DNA of 56,007 nt from Hylemonella gracilis ATCC 19624 (GTDB lineage Bacteria; Pseudomonadota; Gammaproteobacteria; Burkholderiales; Burkholderiaceae_C): NCBI RefSeq assembly GCF_000211835.1, contig NZ_AEGR01000039.1, positions 1-56,007 on the forward strand, read 5' to 3'. The position numbers and the translations under genes were made by a program. Of this stretch, positions 8,333 through 16,440 are shown in pieces. A model generated the notes under the pieces. The model searched no databases, was not told where the DNA came from, and saw only the letters and a program-made list of their open reading frames with translations. Each line of letters starts with the position of its first letter. Position 1 is the stretch's first letter.

Positions 8333-9946
8333 ATGCAGTTCAACTACCAGAACCCCTACCTCTCCACCCGCATTCCCGTTTTTGCGCGCAACGTCGTCTC
8401 CACCTCGCATCCGTTGGCAGCGCAAGCGGGTCTGCGCATCCTGCAACAGGGGGGCAACGCGGTGGATGCCGCGATCGCCACCGCCGCGGTGATGACGCTG
8501 GTGGAACCCGTGAGCAATGGTCTGGGCAGTGATGCGTTCTGCATCTTGTGGGATGGGCAACAGCTGCACGGCCTCAATGCCTCTGGCCAAGCACCCCAGG
8601 CCTGGACCGTCGACTACTTCAAGGCCAAATGGGGGGCCGACGCCGCCACGCCGCCCATGCGCGGCATCGACTCCGTGACCGTCCCCGGCGCGGTGCGCGG
8701 GTGGGTGGCTTTGAGCGAGCGTTTCGGCAAGCTGCCCTTTGGCGATCTGATGGCGCCCGCCATCGAGGTGGCCGAACGGGGTTATCTGGTCCCCCCAGTC
8801 GTGCAACAGAAGTGGGCCGCTGCCACACCCCTGCTGCGAGGTATCGCGGGCTTTGCCGACACCTTCCTGCCTTGGGGCCGCGCTCCGGAAATCGGCGAAT
8901 TGTTCCGCTTCCCGGCCGCGGCGCGCGCGCTCAAGGCCATCGCCGCGACACGCGGAGATGCCTTCTACGAAGGGGAGATTGCCGAAGCCCTGGTCGCCTA
9001 TGCACGGGCACAGGGGGGCGCCATGACGGCGCATGACTTGGCCACCTATCAGCCTGAATGGGTGGTGCCGATCGCCCGTGATTACCGGGGCTACACCCTG
9101 CACGAAATCCCGCCCAACGGCCAAGGTATCGCCGCCCTGATCGCGCTGGGCATCCTGGAACAGTTTGACGTGGCGAGTCTGCCAGTGGACTCGGGGGCGT
9201 CTCAGCATCTGCAAATTGAGGCCATGAAGCTCGCCTTTGCCGATGTCTATCGCTACGTGTCCGACCCCTCAACCATGACGGTGACGCCGGCGCAGATGCT
9301 AGACAACGCCTACCTGGCATCGCGCGCCCGCATGATCGACCCACGTCGCGCGCAGAACTTCGCGGCGGGCAACCCGGTCAAAGGCGGCACGATCTACCTC
9401 ACGGCAGCCGACGAGAAGGGGATGATGGTCAGTTTCATCCAAAGCAATTACATGGGCTTTGGTTCAGGCTGCGTGGAACCGAGCTACGGCATCAGCCTGC
9501 AGAATCGGGGGCACGGCTTCAGCCTACTAGCCGATAGCCCCAATGTCGTGGCTCCTGGCAAGCGTCCATTCCACACCATCATTCCGGCGTTCCTGACCAA
9601 GAACGGTCAACCGGTGATGAGCTACGGCGTCATGGGCGGCAATATGCAGCCTCAGGGGCACATGCAGACTTTGGTCCGCATGCTGGACTATCAGCAGGGA
9701 CTCCAAGCCGCCTGCGATGCCCCGCGCTGGCGTTTCAACAAGGGACTCAACATCAATGTGGAGGCGGCGATGAGGGCTGACACCCTGCAAGGTCTGCAAG
9801 ACTTGGGACATGAAATCGACGTGATCCACGACTCCTACCAGGACTTTGGCGCCGGCCAATTCATCTGGCGCCTGGGTGATCCAGCCGTCGAGGGCTACGT
9901 GGCGGCCAGCGACCCGCGCCGCGATGGCTTGGCCGCCGGATATTGA
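8333..9946 (+). CDS. gamma-glutamyltransferase-family Ntn hydrolase
   Basis: A 537-residue protein of the GGT family. The ATG giving MQFNYQNPYLSTRIPVFARN is preferred over an earlier in-frame start that lies inside the receptor gene. It shows VVSTSHPLAAQAGLRILQQGGNAVDAAIA and, at the self-cleavage site, GGTIYLTAADEKGMMVSFIQ. The Thr (T353) lines up with the nucleophile that becomes the N-terminus of the small subunit, but the usual following Thr-His is Ile-Tyr. This is a divergent GGT-like branch seen with Bug and ABC transporters. No signal peptide is obvious, so it probably acts in the cytoplasm on an imported gamma-glutamyl or similar amide; the substrate is unproven. Confidence 0.9.
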   Translation: MQFNYQNPYLSTRIPVFARNVVSTSHPLAAQAGLRILQQGGNAVDAAIATAAVMTLVEPVSNGLGSDAFCILWDGQQLHGLNASGQAPQAWTVDYFKAKWGADAATPPMRGIDSVTVPGAVRGWVALSERFGKLPFGDLMAPAIEVAERGYLVPPVVQQKWAAATPLLRGIAGFADTFLPWGRAPEIGELFRFPAAARALKAIAATRGDAFYEGEIAEALVAYARAQGGAMTAHDLATYQPEWVVPIARDYRGYTLHEIPPNGQGIAALIALGILEQFDVASLPVDSGASQHLQIEAMKLAFADVYRYVSDPSTMTVTPAQMLDNAYLASRARMIDPRRAQNFAAGNPVKGGTIYLTAADEKGMMVSFIQSNYMGFGSGCVEPSYGISLQNRGHGFSLLADSPNVVAPGKRPFHTIIPAFLTKNGQPVMSYGVMGGNMQPQGHMQTLVRMLDYQQGLQAACDAPRWRFNKGLNINVEAAMRADTLQGLQDLGHEIDVIHDSYQDFGAGQFIWRLGDPAVEGYVAASDPRRDGLAAGY

Positions 9947-10086
9947 GATCACTGCGGCACGCCAACTCTCTATTCCACTTGCACCCGCAGGATGACCAGT
10001 GCCGGGGCCAGACAGCGCGAATCCACCGCCGCTGAAGGCAAGGCACAATCCCCGCTCTTTGGCTTAGCCCCCTAGGGCCTCCTCGC

Positions 10087-10833
10087 TTGACCGACATTTC
10101 CATCCTCATCATCGGTGCCATCCTGGGCGGCTTGGTGCAAGGCATCTCGGGCTCCAACTTCGGCATGACGGCCACCGCGGTCTGGGCCTGGTTCTTGGCA
10201 CCGCAGCTGACGGCCGTGCTCGCGCTCTGCGGTGCGCTGACCGGGCAGGTTCAAGCGGCCTTCACGCTGCAGCGCCAGTGGCATTGGCGGCGCTTTCTGC
10301 CCTTTCTCGCCGGCGGCCTGCTGGGCATCCCCTTGGGCGTCCTGCTGCTGCCGCGACTGGACGTGGGGCTCTTCAAGACCGCGCTGGGCGGCTTGCTGGT
10401 GGTGGCCTGTCCGGCCTTGCTGCTCGCACCCCAACTGCCACGCATCCATCATGGCGGGCGCTTCGCCGATGGTCTGAGCGGTCTGGGCGGCGGCATCCTG
10501 GGCGGGTTGGGCGGCTACACGGGCGTCCTTCCCACGCTCTGGGGCACGCTGCGCGGGTGGCCCAAGGACGAATTGCGCGCCCTGGTGCAGAACTTCAACC
10601 TCGGCATCCAGCTCGTCACCCTGATCGCCTACTTGACGCGCGGCCTGATCACCCGCGCCACCCTGCCCTCGCTGGCCCTGCTCATCCCCGTGGTACTGCT
10701 CAGCTCCTGGCTCGGCACCCGGCTCTACCTGGGCCTGAGCGAGGCACGCTTTCGCCAGATCGTGCTGCTGCTGCTCACGATTTCAGGCGCGGCTCTGCTG
10801 GTGTCCGGGCTGACGCAACTGCTCGCACGCTGA
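10087..10833 (+). CDS. TSUP-family membrane permease (TauE/SafE-like)
   Basis: A 248-residue integral membrane protein of about 7-8 helices. It has the TSUP half-repeat features GAILGGLVQGISGSNFGM near the N-terminus and GLSGLGGGILGGLGGYTGVLPT in the middle. The start is TTG with AGGG about nine bases upstream; no in-frame ATG near the N-terminus fits. The family exports or imports sulfur-containing or organic anions (sulfite, sulfoacetate, sulfolactate and others), and no sulfur genes are adjacent, so the substrate cannot be named. It follows the GGT-like gene by 140 bp and may be transcribed separately. Confidence 0.85.
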   Translation: MTDISILIIGAILGGLVQGISGSNFGMTATAVWAWFLAPQLTAVLALCGALTGQVQAAFTLQRQWHWRRFLPFLAGGLLGIPLGVLLLPRLDVGLFKTALGGLLVVACPALLLAPQLPRIHHGGRFADGLSGLGGGILGGLGGYTGVLPTLWGTLRGWPKDELRALVQNFNLGIQLVTLIAYLTRGLITRATLPSLALLIPVVLLSSWLGTRLYLGLSEARFRQIVLLLLTISGAALLVSGLTQLLAR

Positions 10834-10898
10834 CGCTGAGGCATGCCTGAAAAGGCACGCCCCCTTGGCTCGCCGCCCTCGCCCTGAAGAATGGCAAC

Positions 10899-11786
10899 TC
10901 AAGGCGCACGCTTGGCAGCGTGGTAGCGGCCGGTGCCGCGCGTGAGGACCCGATCCGTCTCCAGGACGTCACCCGGCTGCAGCTCGGCTTCGGTCGCAGC
11001 CCGCGCATAGAGTGGCGCGAAGTCGATGTTCGCGAGCCCCAGCAGTTCATTCAGGTGCGGGAGGACGAAATAGCTCTCCTGGAAATCGTCGATGCGGTAG
11101 CGGGTGCGCATCACACGCGCCAGATCGAACCATAGGCGGTTGGGTGAAGCGTCCTCGACACTGAAACAGGTCTCGGTGTACGAGGACACGATGCCCGCGC
11201 CGTAGATGCGCAGCCCATCAGACTGCTGCACCAGGCCGAACTCCACCGTGTACCAGTAGACCCGTGCCAGCTTGTCGAGCACGCCCAGGCGCTGGGCGCG
11301 CAGTCCCCCTTCGCCATAGGCCTGGATGTAGTCGGCGATGACGGGGTTCATCAGCATGGGCACATGGCCGAACACGTCGTGAAAGACGTCCGGCTCCTCG
11401 AGGTAATCCAGCTCGTGCGGCTTGCGAATGAACTGACCCGCGGGGAACCGCCGGTGGGCCAGATGCTCGAAAAACACCTCGTCCGGCACCAGGCCCGGCA
11501 CCGCCACCACCTCCCAACCGGTCCTGCGGCGCAGCACCTGGGACATCTGCTCGAAGTCAGGAATGCGATCCGCGCGGAAAGGCAAATCCCCCATGCCGCG
11601 GAGGAACTCATCGCAGGCGCGCCCCGGCAAGAGACGCGACTGCCGCTCGAACAAGGTGGCCCAGACCGCGTGTTCCTGCGCCGTGTAGTGCTGCCAACCC
11701 TGGTCGATGACCCAGCCGGGACGTTGCGGCGCATGGCCCGATCCCGCCGCCAGGCCGTGCTTGGCGGATGCCGTCATGGTTTGCAT
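10899..11786 (-). CDS. phhA: phenylalanine 4-monooxygenase
   Basis: A 295-residue pterin-dependent aromatic amino acid hydroxylase that converts L-Phe to L-Tyr with tetrahydrobiopterin and O2. The iron ligands are visible: H136 and H141 in EPDVFHDVFGHVP, and E182 in YWYTVEFGL. As in bacterial enzymes, there is only the catalytic domain, without the regulatory ACT domain of the animal enzyme. It lies 15 bp after phhB, so the two form one operon that hydroxylates Phe and recycles the pterin. Confidence 0.97.
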   Translation of the reverse strand: MQTMTASAKHGLAAGSGHAPQRPGWVIDQGWQHYTAQEHAVWATLFERQSRLLPGRACDEFLRGMGDLPFRADRIPDFEQMSQVLRRRTGWEVVAVPGLVPDEVFFEHLAHRRFPAGQFIRKPHELDYLEEPDVFHDVFGHVPMLMNPVIADYIQAYGEGGLRAQRLGVLDKLARVYWYTVEFGLVQQSDGLRIYGAGIVSSYTETCFSVEDASPNRLWFDLARVMRTRYRIDDFQESYFVLPHLNELLGLANIDFAPLYARAATEAELQPGDVLETDRVLTRGTGRYHAAKRAP

Positions 11787-11801
11787 GGCGAGGCCCCCGG
11801 C

Positions 11802-12125
11802 TCAGCGCGCGCCGGACAAGAGCGCCGCCGCGCATCGGTCCATGAAGCGCGCCATCGCGATGTCCTTGAGGGTCAGGCCCTGGGCATCGTGGGTGGTCAT
11901 CACGACCGACACCTTGTTGTAGACATTGAACCACTCGGGATGGTGGTTGCGCTTCTCGGCCTCCAGGGCCACTTGGGTCATGAAGGCAAAGGCTTGGTTG
12001 AAATCCGCGAAGCGGAATTCCCGCGTGATCAAGCCGCCGCGCTCGGTGCGGTGCGCCCACTCAGGCAAGCTGGCCAGTTCGGCGCGCAACGGCGCCTCGT
12101 CAAGTTTCAGGGAAGTGTTGGACAT
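11802..12125 (-). CDS. phhB: 4a-hydroxytetrahydrobiopterin dehydratase
   Basis: A 107-residue pterin-4a-carbinolamine dehydratase. The signature EKRNHHPEWFNVYNKV (H61-H62-P63-E64) carries the catalytic His pair. It removes water from the 4a-carbinolamine released by PhhA, regenerating quinonoid dihydropterin. The ATG for MSNTSLKLDE is chosen because the upstream in-frame extension is not conserved in kind and lies in the leader. First gene of the phhB-phhA pair; no PhhR-type sigma-54 regulator is seen nearby. Confidence 0.95.
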   Translation of the reverse strand: MSNTSLKLDEAPLRAELASLPEWAHRTERGGLITREFRFADFNQAFAFMTQVALEAEKRNHHPEWFNVYNKVSVVMTTHDAQGLTLKDIAMARFMDRCAAALLSGAR

Positions 12126-12427
12126 GCTGCAAGCTCCAGAATTCGAATGACCCAGACCGACTGCCCATGCCCACACGGGGAGGCAGCCAAGACAACAAGG
12201 AGGTCAATTCGGCGGCGCGCAAGGCACGCCCCGCACGCTGCGCGCGAGGTGGTCGCCGATGATGCTGAAAGCGCGCGTCATGGTTGCACTGCAGGTCTGT
12301 CGTGATGCCCCGCCACCCGGCAAGGGCGAATCCATTATCAGTGCCTGACTCACCAGCGACGCCGTGGGTAAACCCTGGACCGGCCTCTGGCGGCACCACA
12401 CGGCACCACACGGCGCCACACGGCGCT
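12126..12427. other. 302-bp non-coding gap between selD and phhB
   Basis: No credible gene lies here. It should hold the promoter of phhBA near 12130-12300 and, at its left edge, a 10-bp tandem repeat abutting the selD stop codon. No terminator hairpin with a T-run is evident for selD. Confidence 0.6.
12391..12420. repeat. 10-bp tandem repeat next to the selD stop
   Basis: CGGCACCACA occurs twice exactly (12391-12400, 12401-12410), then once with one change (CGGCGCCACA), and the phase continues into CGGCGCTTCA, which contains the selD stop. It resembles a small slippage product. Confidence 0.8.
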
Positions 12428-13507
12428 TCAGCGCACCACCAAACGGCCCGCGCCCTCGTCCGTCACGCGGCCGATCTCGGCAGCGGCTTCAAAGCCGAGG
12501 CGCCGAAAGGTCTCCAGCACCTGCGGCACGGCCTCGGGCGCGCAACTCACCAGCAGGCCACCGCTGGTCTGCGGATCGCTCAGCAAGGCCTGGTCCACGG
12601 GCGCGAAGCCCGCGGGCAGGCTCACGGACGCGCCGTAACCCGCCCAGTTACGACCCGACGCACCGGTGACAAAGCCTTGCGCGGCCAGATCGCGCACGCC
12701 CGGCAACAAGGGCACGCGGGGCCAGTCGATCTCTACGGTGCGCCCCGCGCCGCGCGCGAGTTCCAGCGCGTGGCCCGCGAGACCAAAGCCCGTGACGTCG
12801 GTCAGGGCGTGCACACCCTCGATCGCCGCCAGTTCAGGGCCCGGCGTGTTCAGGCGCGTGGTGGTGTCGATCATGCGCGCATACCCTGCGGCATCCAGTT
12901 TTTCTTTCTTGAGAGCGGCGGACAGCACACCCACGCCCAGCGGTTTGCCCAAGATCAGACGGTCACCGGCCCGGGCATCGGCGTTGCGCTTCACCCGACC
13001 TGGGTGCACGAGCCCCAAGGCCACCAGGCCATAAATGGGTTCGACCGAATCGATGGTGTGCCCGCCCGCGATCGGAATCCCCGCTGCCTTGCAGACGGCC
13101 TGGCCCCCATCGAGGATGCGACCGATGGTCACGGTGGACAGCACGTTGATGGGCATGCCCACCAGGGCCAGCGCCATGATGGGCCGTCCACCCATGGCGT
13201 AGACGTCGCTGATGGCATTGGTCGCGGCGATACGGCCGAAGTCGAAGGGGTCATCGACGATGGGCATGAAGAAATCGGTGGTGGCGATCAACGCCTGCTC
13301 GTCGTTGAGACGGTAGACCGCCGCGTCATCGGCGGTCTCGATGCCCACCAGCAGTTCGGGCGGCACGGGCAAGCCGTTGCTGCTTTTGAGGATGTCGGAC
13401 AGCACGCCCGGCGCGATCTTGCAGCCGCAACCGCCGCCGTGGGACAGGGAGGTGAGGCGGGGTTCAGCGCCCAGGGAAACACGAGGGGTGGAAGACGATT
13501 CAGCCAT
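12428..13507 (-). CDS. selD: selenide, water dikinase SelD
   Basis: A 359-residue enzyme that makes selenophosphate from selenide and ATP. The N-terminal flexible loop SLSHGGGCGCKIAP holds C27 and K30, equivalent to Cys17 and Lys20 of the E. coli enzyme, so this is a Cys form, not a selenocysteine form. TTDFFMPIVDDPFDFGRIAA and NAISDVYAMGGRPIMAL are the PurM-like ATP-binding signatures. The ATG before AESSSTP is chosen; a longer start near 13552 is unlikely. No selA, selB or selU (tRNA 2-selenouridine synthase) gene is in the window, so which selenium pathway it feeds cannot be told. Confidence 0.97.
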   Translation of the reverse strand: MAESSSTPRVSLGAEPRLTSLSHGGGCGCKIAPGVLSDILKSSNGLPVPPELLVGIETADDAAVYRLNDEQALIATTDFFMPIVDDPFDFGRIAATNAISDVYAMGGRPIMALALVGMPINVLSTVTIGRILDGGQAVCKAAGIPIAGGHTIDSVEPIYGLVALGLVHPGRVKRNADARAGDRLILGKPLGVGVLSAALKKEKLDAAGYARMIDTTTRLNTPGPELAAIEGVHALTDVTGFGLAGHALELARGAGRTVEIDWPRVPLLPGVRDLAAQGFVTGASGRNWAGYGASVSLPAGFAPVDQALLSDPQTSGGLLVSCAPEAVPQVLETFRRLGFEAAAEIGRVTDEGAGRLVVR

Positions 13508-13569
13508 GGCTATCATTGTGCCCTGCACAAGAGGTTTGCGCCCCGGACCCACCCCACCAGGAGACCGAC

Positions 13570-14031
13570 ATGACCACGCTCACCCAGGCCAAGCAAGACC
13601 GCACCACGCGCCGCGTCGACCAGCTGCTCGACCACTACGGCGAGAGCCACCAAAACCCGGCCAACGAACTGATCCACTACGCCGCCATTCCGCTGATCAT
13701 GCTCAGCATCGTGGGGCTGATCTTCGCCATCCACCCGCTGGCGGCCTATGCCTTCATTGGGGCCAGCCTGATTTATTACATCCGTCTGTCGCGCCTGTTC
13801 ACCCTGGCCATGGCGGCCATTTCAGCCATCGGCCTGGCCCTGGTGCACCTGATGGGTGACTACCGCGTCGCGATCTGCGCCAGCATCTTCGTCGTGGCCT
13901 GGATCTTCCAGTTCATCGGCCACCGCATCGAAGGCAAGAAGCCGTCCTTCTTCGAGGACGTTCAATACCTCTGGGTCGGGCCGCTCTTCGTGCTCAGCCA
14001 TCTGTTTCTCAAGCGCGGCTTGCGCTGGTAA
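13570..14031 (+). CDS. Mpo1-like (DUF962) membrane protein
   Basis: A 153-residue protein with about four transmembrane segments. It has both family motifs: HYGESHQNPANELIHY near the N-terminus and FQFIGHRIEGKKPSFFED near residue 115, whose His residues bind iron in the yeast dioxygenase Mpo1 (2-hydroxy fatty acid alpha-oxidation). AGGAGA lies 7 bases before the ATG. The bacterial role is not established. It is divergent from selD and ends 9 bp before ureD, but co-transcription with ureD is only positional. Confidence 0.87.
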   Translation: MTTLTQAKQDRTTRRVDQLLDHYGESHQNPANELIHYAAIPLIMLSIVGLIFAIHPLAAYAFIGASLIYYIRLSRLFTLAMAAISAIGLALVHLMGDYRVAICASIFVVAWIFQFIGHRIEGKKPSFFEDVQYLWVGPLFVLSHLFLKRGLRW

Positions 14032-14040
14032 GTTTTCTGC

Positions 14041-14931
14041 ATGAGCTGGCACGCCGCGCTGCGACTCGATTACACGCTCCACAACGGCCGCAGCGTGGCG
14101 CATTTCCGCCACGATGGGCCGCTACGCATCCTGCAAAGCCTGTACCCCGAGGGCGGCTCGATTTGCCACAACGTGATGGTGCACCCACCCGGCGGTCTGG
14201 TGGGGGGTGACACCCTGGACATCCAGCTTTCGGTCGCCGCTGGCGCGCACGGACTGGTGACCACCCCGGGCGCGACGCGCTTTTACCGCAGCACCGGTGA
14301 CAGCGCCTCGCAACAGGTTCATGCACGGGTTGAGGATGGCGCGCGGCTGGAGTGGCTGCCGCTCGAAGCCCTGGCGTATCCGCAATGCCTGGCTCACAAC
14401 CAGGCCGTGTTCGACCTGGCCCCAGGCGCGGAGCTGATCGGCTGGGACGTGACGGCACTGGGCCTGCCCGCAGCCGGACAAACCTTCAGCCAGGGGCGCT
14501 TCTCGCAGCACCTCGAAATCCAAGGTGTCAGCGGGCTAGGCGATGAAGTGCGCACGCCGGTGTGGCTGGAACAAGGCCGCATCGATGCGACCGACACGCG
14601 CCTGATGGACGGGCCGCTGGGTTTGGCTGGCCACCGCTGTCTGGGCACGCTGTTCTTCGCCGCGGGCACGGCCATCGCGCGGGAACGCCGCGAGGCAGCC
14701 CTGGACGCGGTACGGACCGTGCTGGAACCCTTGCGCCCTGGTCCCGCTGCTGACGGCGCGGCCCTTCCCCTCGTCGCGGGCGCGACCAGCCCCCACCCGC
14801 AAGTGCTGACGGTGCGTGTGCTGAGCCCCCTGGTGGAGCCCGCGCTGGACCTGCTCAAGCGCCTGCGCGGCATCTTGCGGCGCGAGCTCTGGCAACTCGA
14901 CGCCACGCCGCCGCGAACCTGGGCGCTTTGA
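14041..14931 (+). CDS. ureD: urease accessory protein UreD
   Basis: A 296-residue UreD/UreH protein. It is recognised from ALRLDYTLHNGRSVAHFRHDGPLRILQSLYPE, the invariant-type HPPGGLVGGDTLDI, and TTPGATRFYRS. UreD forms the scaffold with UreF and UreG that delivers nickel into apo-urease. Normally ureA follows it closely; here a repeat remnant and an esterase gene follow, and no ureA, B, C, E, F or G is in the window. The gene looks intact. Urease genes must lie elsewhere if it is functional. Confidence 0.95.
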   Translation: MSWHAALRLDYTLHNGRSVAHFRHDGPLRILQSLYPEGGSICHNVMVHPPGGLVGGDTLDIQLSVAAGAHGLVTTPGATRFYRSTGDSASQQVHARVEDGARLEWLPLEALAYPQCLAHNQAVFDLAPGAELIGWDVTALGLPAAGQTFSQGRFSQHLEIQGVSGLGDEVRTPVWLEQGRIDATDTRLMDGPLGLAGHRCLGTLFFAAGTAIARERREAALDAVRTVLEPLRPGPAADGAALPLVAGATSPHPQVLTVRVLSPLVEPALDLLKRLRGILRRELWQLDATPPRTWAL

Positions 14932-14953
14932 GCCGCAAATTGCAAGGCCGTGC

Positions 14954-14971
14954 CACGACTTGGGGCGGCCC
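14954..14971 (+). repeat. fragment of the 79-bp interspersed repeat
   Basis: CACGACTTGGGGCGGCCC is identical to 53031-53048 of the urt copy. It sits 23 bp after the ureD stop, exactly where a ureA gene would be expected. Confidence 0.6.
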
Positions 14972-14998
14972 CCACCAAGCTTAGACACGGAACACACC

Positions 14999-15721
14999 AT
15001 GAACGACGACGCCCTCATCCTCCAAGACCCCGCGCAAGGCGGCGACGCGAAGGCCGCGCAACTCATCCTGCTGCTGCACGGCGTGGGCAGCAATGCGCAG
15101 AGCATGGCGGGCTTGGGGCGCGCCTACGCGCGCGTGTTCCCCAAGGCCATGGTCGTGGCCTTGAACGCGCCCGATCCCTTCATGCCCGGCTCGCCGGTGC
15201 AGTTCGCGGGCCATCAGTGGTTTTCCATCCACGAAGTGACGGAAGACAACCGCCCCGCGCGTGTGGCCGCCGCCCTGCCCAAAGTCGAAGCCCTGGTCCG
15301 CCAGTGGCAGCAGCGCAGCGGCGTGGATGCGGCGGGCACGGCGCTGGTCGGTTTCTCGCAAGGCGCCATCATGGCCCTGGCCGCCGCGATGCAGCCGCAA
15401 CCGGTGGCGGCACGCACCATCGCCATCGCGGGGCGCTTCGCGCCCCTGCCCGAAACATCGCCACACGAGAGCTGCACCATCCATCTATTGCATGGCAAGA
15501 CCGACGCCGTCATGCCTTACCGCCACGCCATCGAAGGCGCGCTGCGCCTCAAGGACTTCGGTGCCGACTTCACCGCCGATGTGCTGCCCTTCGTTGGCCA
15601 CGAGCTGCACCCGGACTTGATCGAACTGGCGGTGGAGAAGCTGGAAAAGCACATCCCCGCTCGGCTCTGGTTGAAGCCTGGCGAGGGGGATGATGTGGGC
15701 GAGGAACGTGAGTCAAGATGA
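14999..15721 (+). CDS. alpha/beta-hydrolase, phospholipase/carboxylesterase (YpfH-like)
   Basis: A 240-residue serine hydrolase. The oxyanion region LILLLHGVGSNAQSM, nucleophile elbow GFSQG (S120), Asp in HGKTDAVMP and His in FVGHELHP form a complete triad in the order of the carboxylesterase 2 family. It has no signal peptide, so it is probably cytoplasmic. Short-chain acyl esters are typical substrates; nothing here narrows this. The ATG for MNDDALILQD is chosen because the upstream extension would run through the repeat fragment. Confidence 0.9.
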   Translation: MNDDALILQDPAQGGDAKAAQLILLLHGVGSNAQSMAGLGRAYARVFPKAMVVALNAPDPFMPGSPVQFAGHQWFSIHEVTEDNRPARVAAALPKVEALVRQWQQRSGVDAAGTALVGFSQGAIMALAAAMQPQPVAARTIAIAGRFAPLPETSPHESCTIHLLHGKTDAVMPYRHAIEGALRLKDFGADFTADVLPFVGHELHPDLIELAVEKLEKHIPARLWLKPGEGDDVGEERESR

Positions 15722-15746
15722 CTCCGTGCCCCGCACGGTCGGCACG

Positions 15747-16181
15747 CTACTTGGCAGCGGCGCCCTGTTTGAATTCATTCAATGCGACGGCAAGGCAGAC
15801 GATTCCCCAGAAAACCGGGTACTCGTATCCACCGGTGTTCCAAGTCCAACCAAAACCTTTGACCATGTGAAGGGCATACACGGCCACCGCCAACGCGCCC
15901 GCAGCTCCCAATGCCGCAAAGCGGGTGCATATTCCTAGAACCAGAGCGATCCCCGTTCCCACTTCAACCATGGCGGCCAAGATCACCCAAAACTCCGGGG
16001 GTGCGAAGCCCGCCTTGGCAAAAAAGCCAACGGTTCCCGGGTTCAATGCACCAGCGGCAAATTTGCTTGCCGCGTGGGGGAACATGAACGCACCGCAAAT
16101 GATGCGAAGAATGTTCCAAGCATGGGTCAGATTGAAGCTTTCAGCGCGGATTGAAAAATCCTTCTTGGTGATTCCTAGCAT
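15747..16181 (-). CDS. DoxX-family membrane protein
   Basis: A 145-residue protein with four predicted transmembrane helices: NILRIICGAFMFPHAASKF, VILAAMVEVGTGIALVLG, LGAAGALAVAVYALHMV and YPVFWGIVCLAVALNEF. DoxX proteins form membrane oxidoreductase complexes or are linked to thiol and oxygen stress. The start is set by AAAGGA just before ATG at 16181. Base composition is clearly less GC-rich than the neighbours. A perfect FNR-type box lies about 77 bp upstream, suggesting induction at low oxygen. Confidence 0.85.
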   Translation of the reverse strand: MLGITKKDFSIRAESFNLTHAWNILRIICGAFMFPHAASKFAAGALNPGTVGFFAKAGFAPPEFWVILAAMVEVGTGIALVLGICTRFAALGAAGALAVAVYALHMVKGFGWTWNTGGYEYPVFWGIVCLAVALNEFKQGAAAK

Positions 16182-16257
16182 GATGTTTTTCCTTTCGTAG
16201 ATCACGACTCATCGTATTCTTTGCAGAGGTCATGAATCGAGCAGATCCAATGACTCC

Positions 16258-16273
16258 ATTGATTCAAATCAAT
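16258..16273 (-). promoter_or_regulatory. FNR/ANR box upstream of the DoxX gene
   Basis: ATTGATTCAAATCAAT is a perfect palindrome containing TTGAT-N4-ATCAA, the consensus site of the FNR/CRP-family oxygen regulators. It lies about 77 bp before the DoxX start, at a distance suited to an activator site near -41. No clear -10 could be fixed by eye. Confidence 0.72.
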
Positions 16274-16388
16274 CAAAGAGTCCGTCCGTCATGAACGCGA
16301 ACCTGGCAAAGTCCGATCACTCACCATGGAGGCCGCCTGACCCACAGCTTTAAGCTGGCCTGCTTCTGAATTCAGCGTGACGAGGCAC

Positions 16389-16423
16389 AAAAAAAGCCGG
16401 TCGGAAACCCGACCGGCTTTTTT
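16389..16423. terminator. intrinsic terminator, usable in both directions
   Basis: AGCCGGTCGG-AAA-CCCGACCGGCT forms a stem flanked by A-rich sequence on the left and T-rich sequence on the right. On the minus strand it ends the cytochrome b561-YceI-YceI operon, 18 bp after the last stop codon. Confidence 0.9.
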
Positions 16424-16440
16424 GAGAAAGCGAAACCCGC

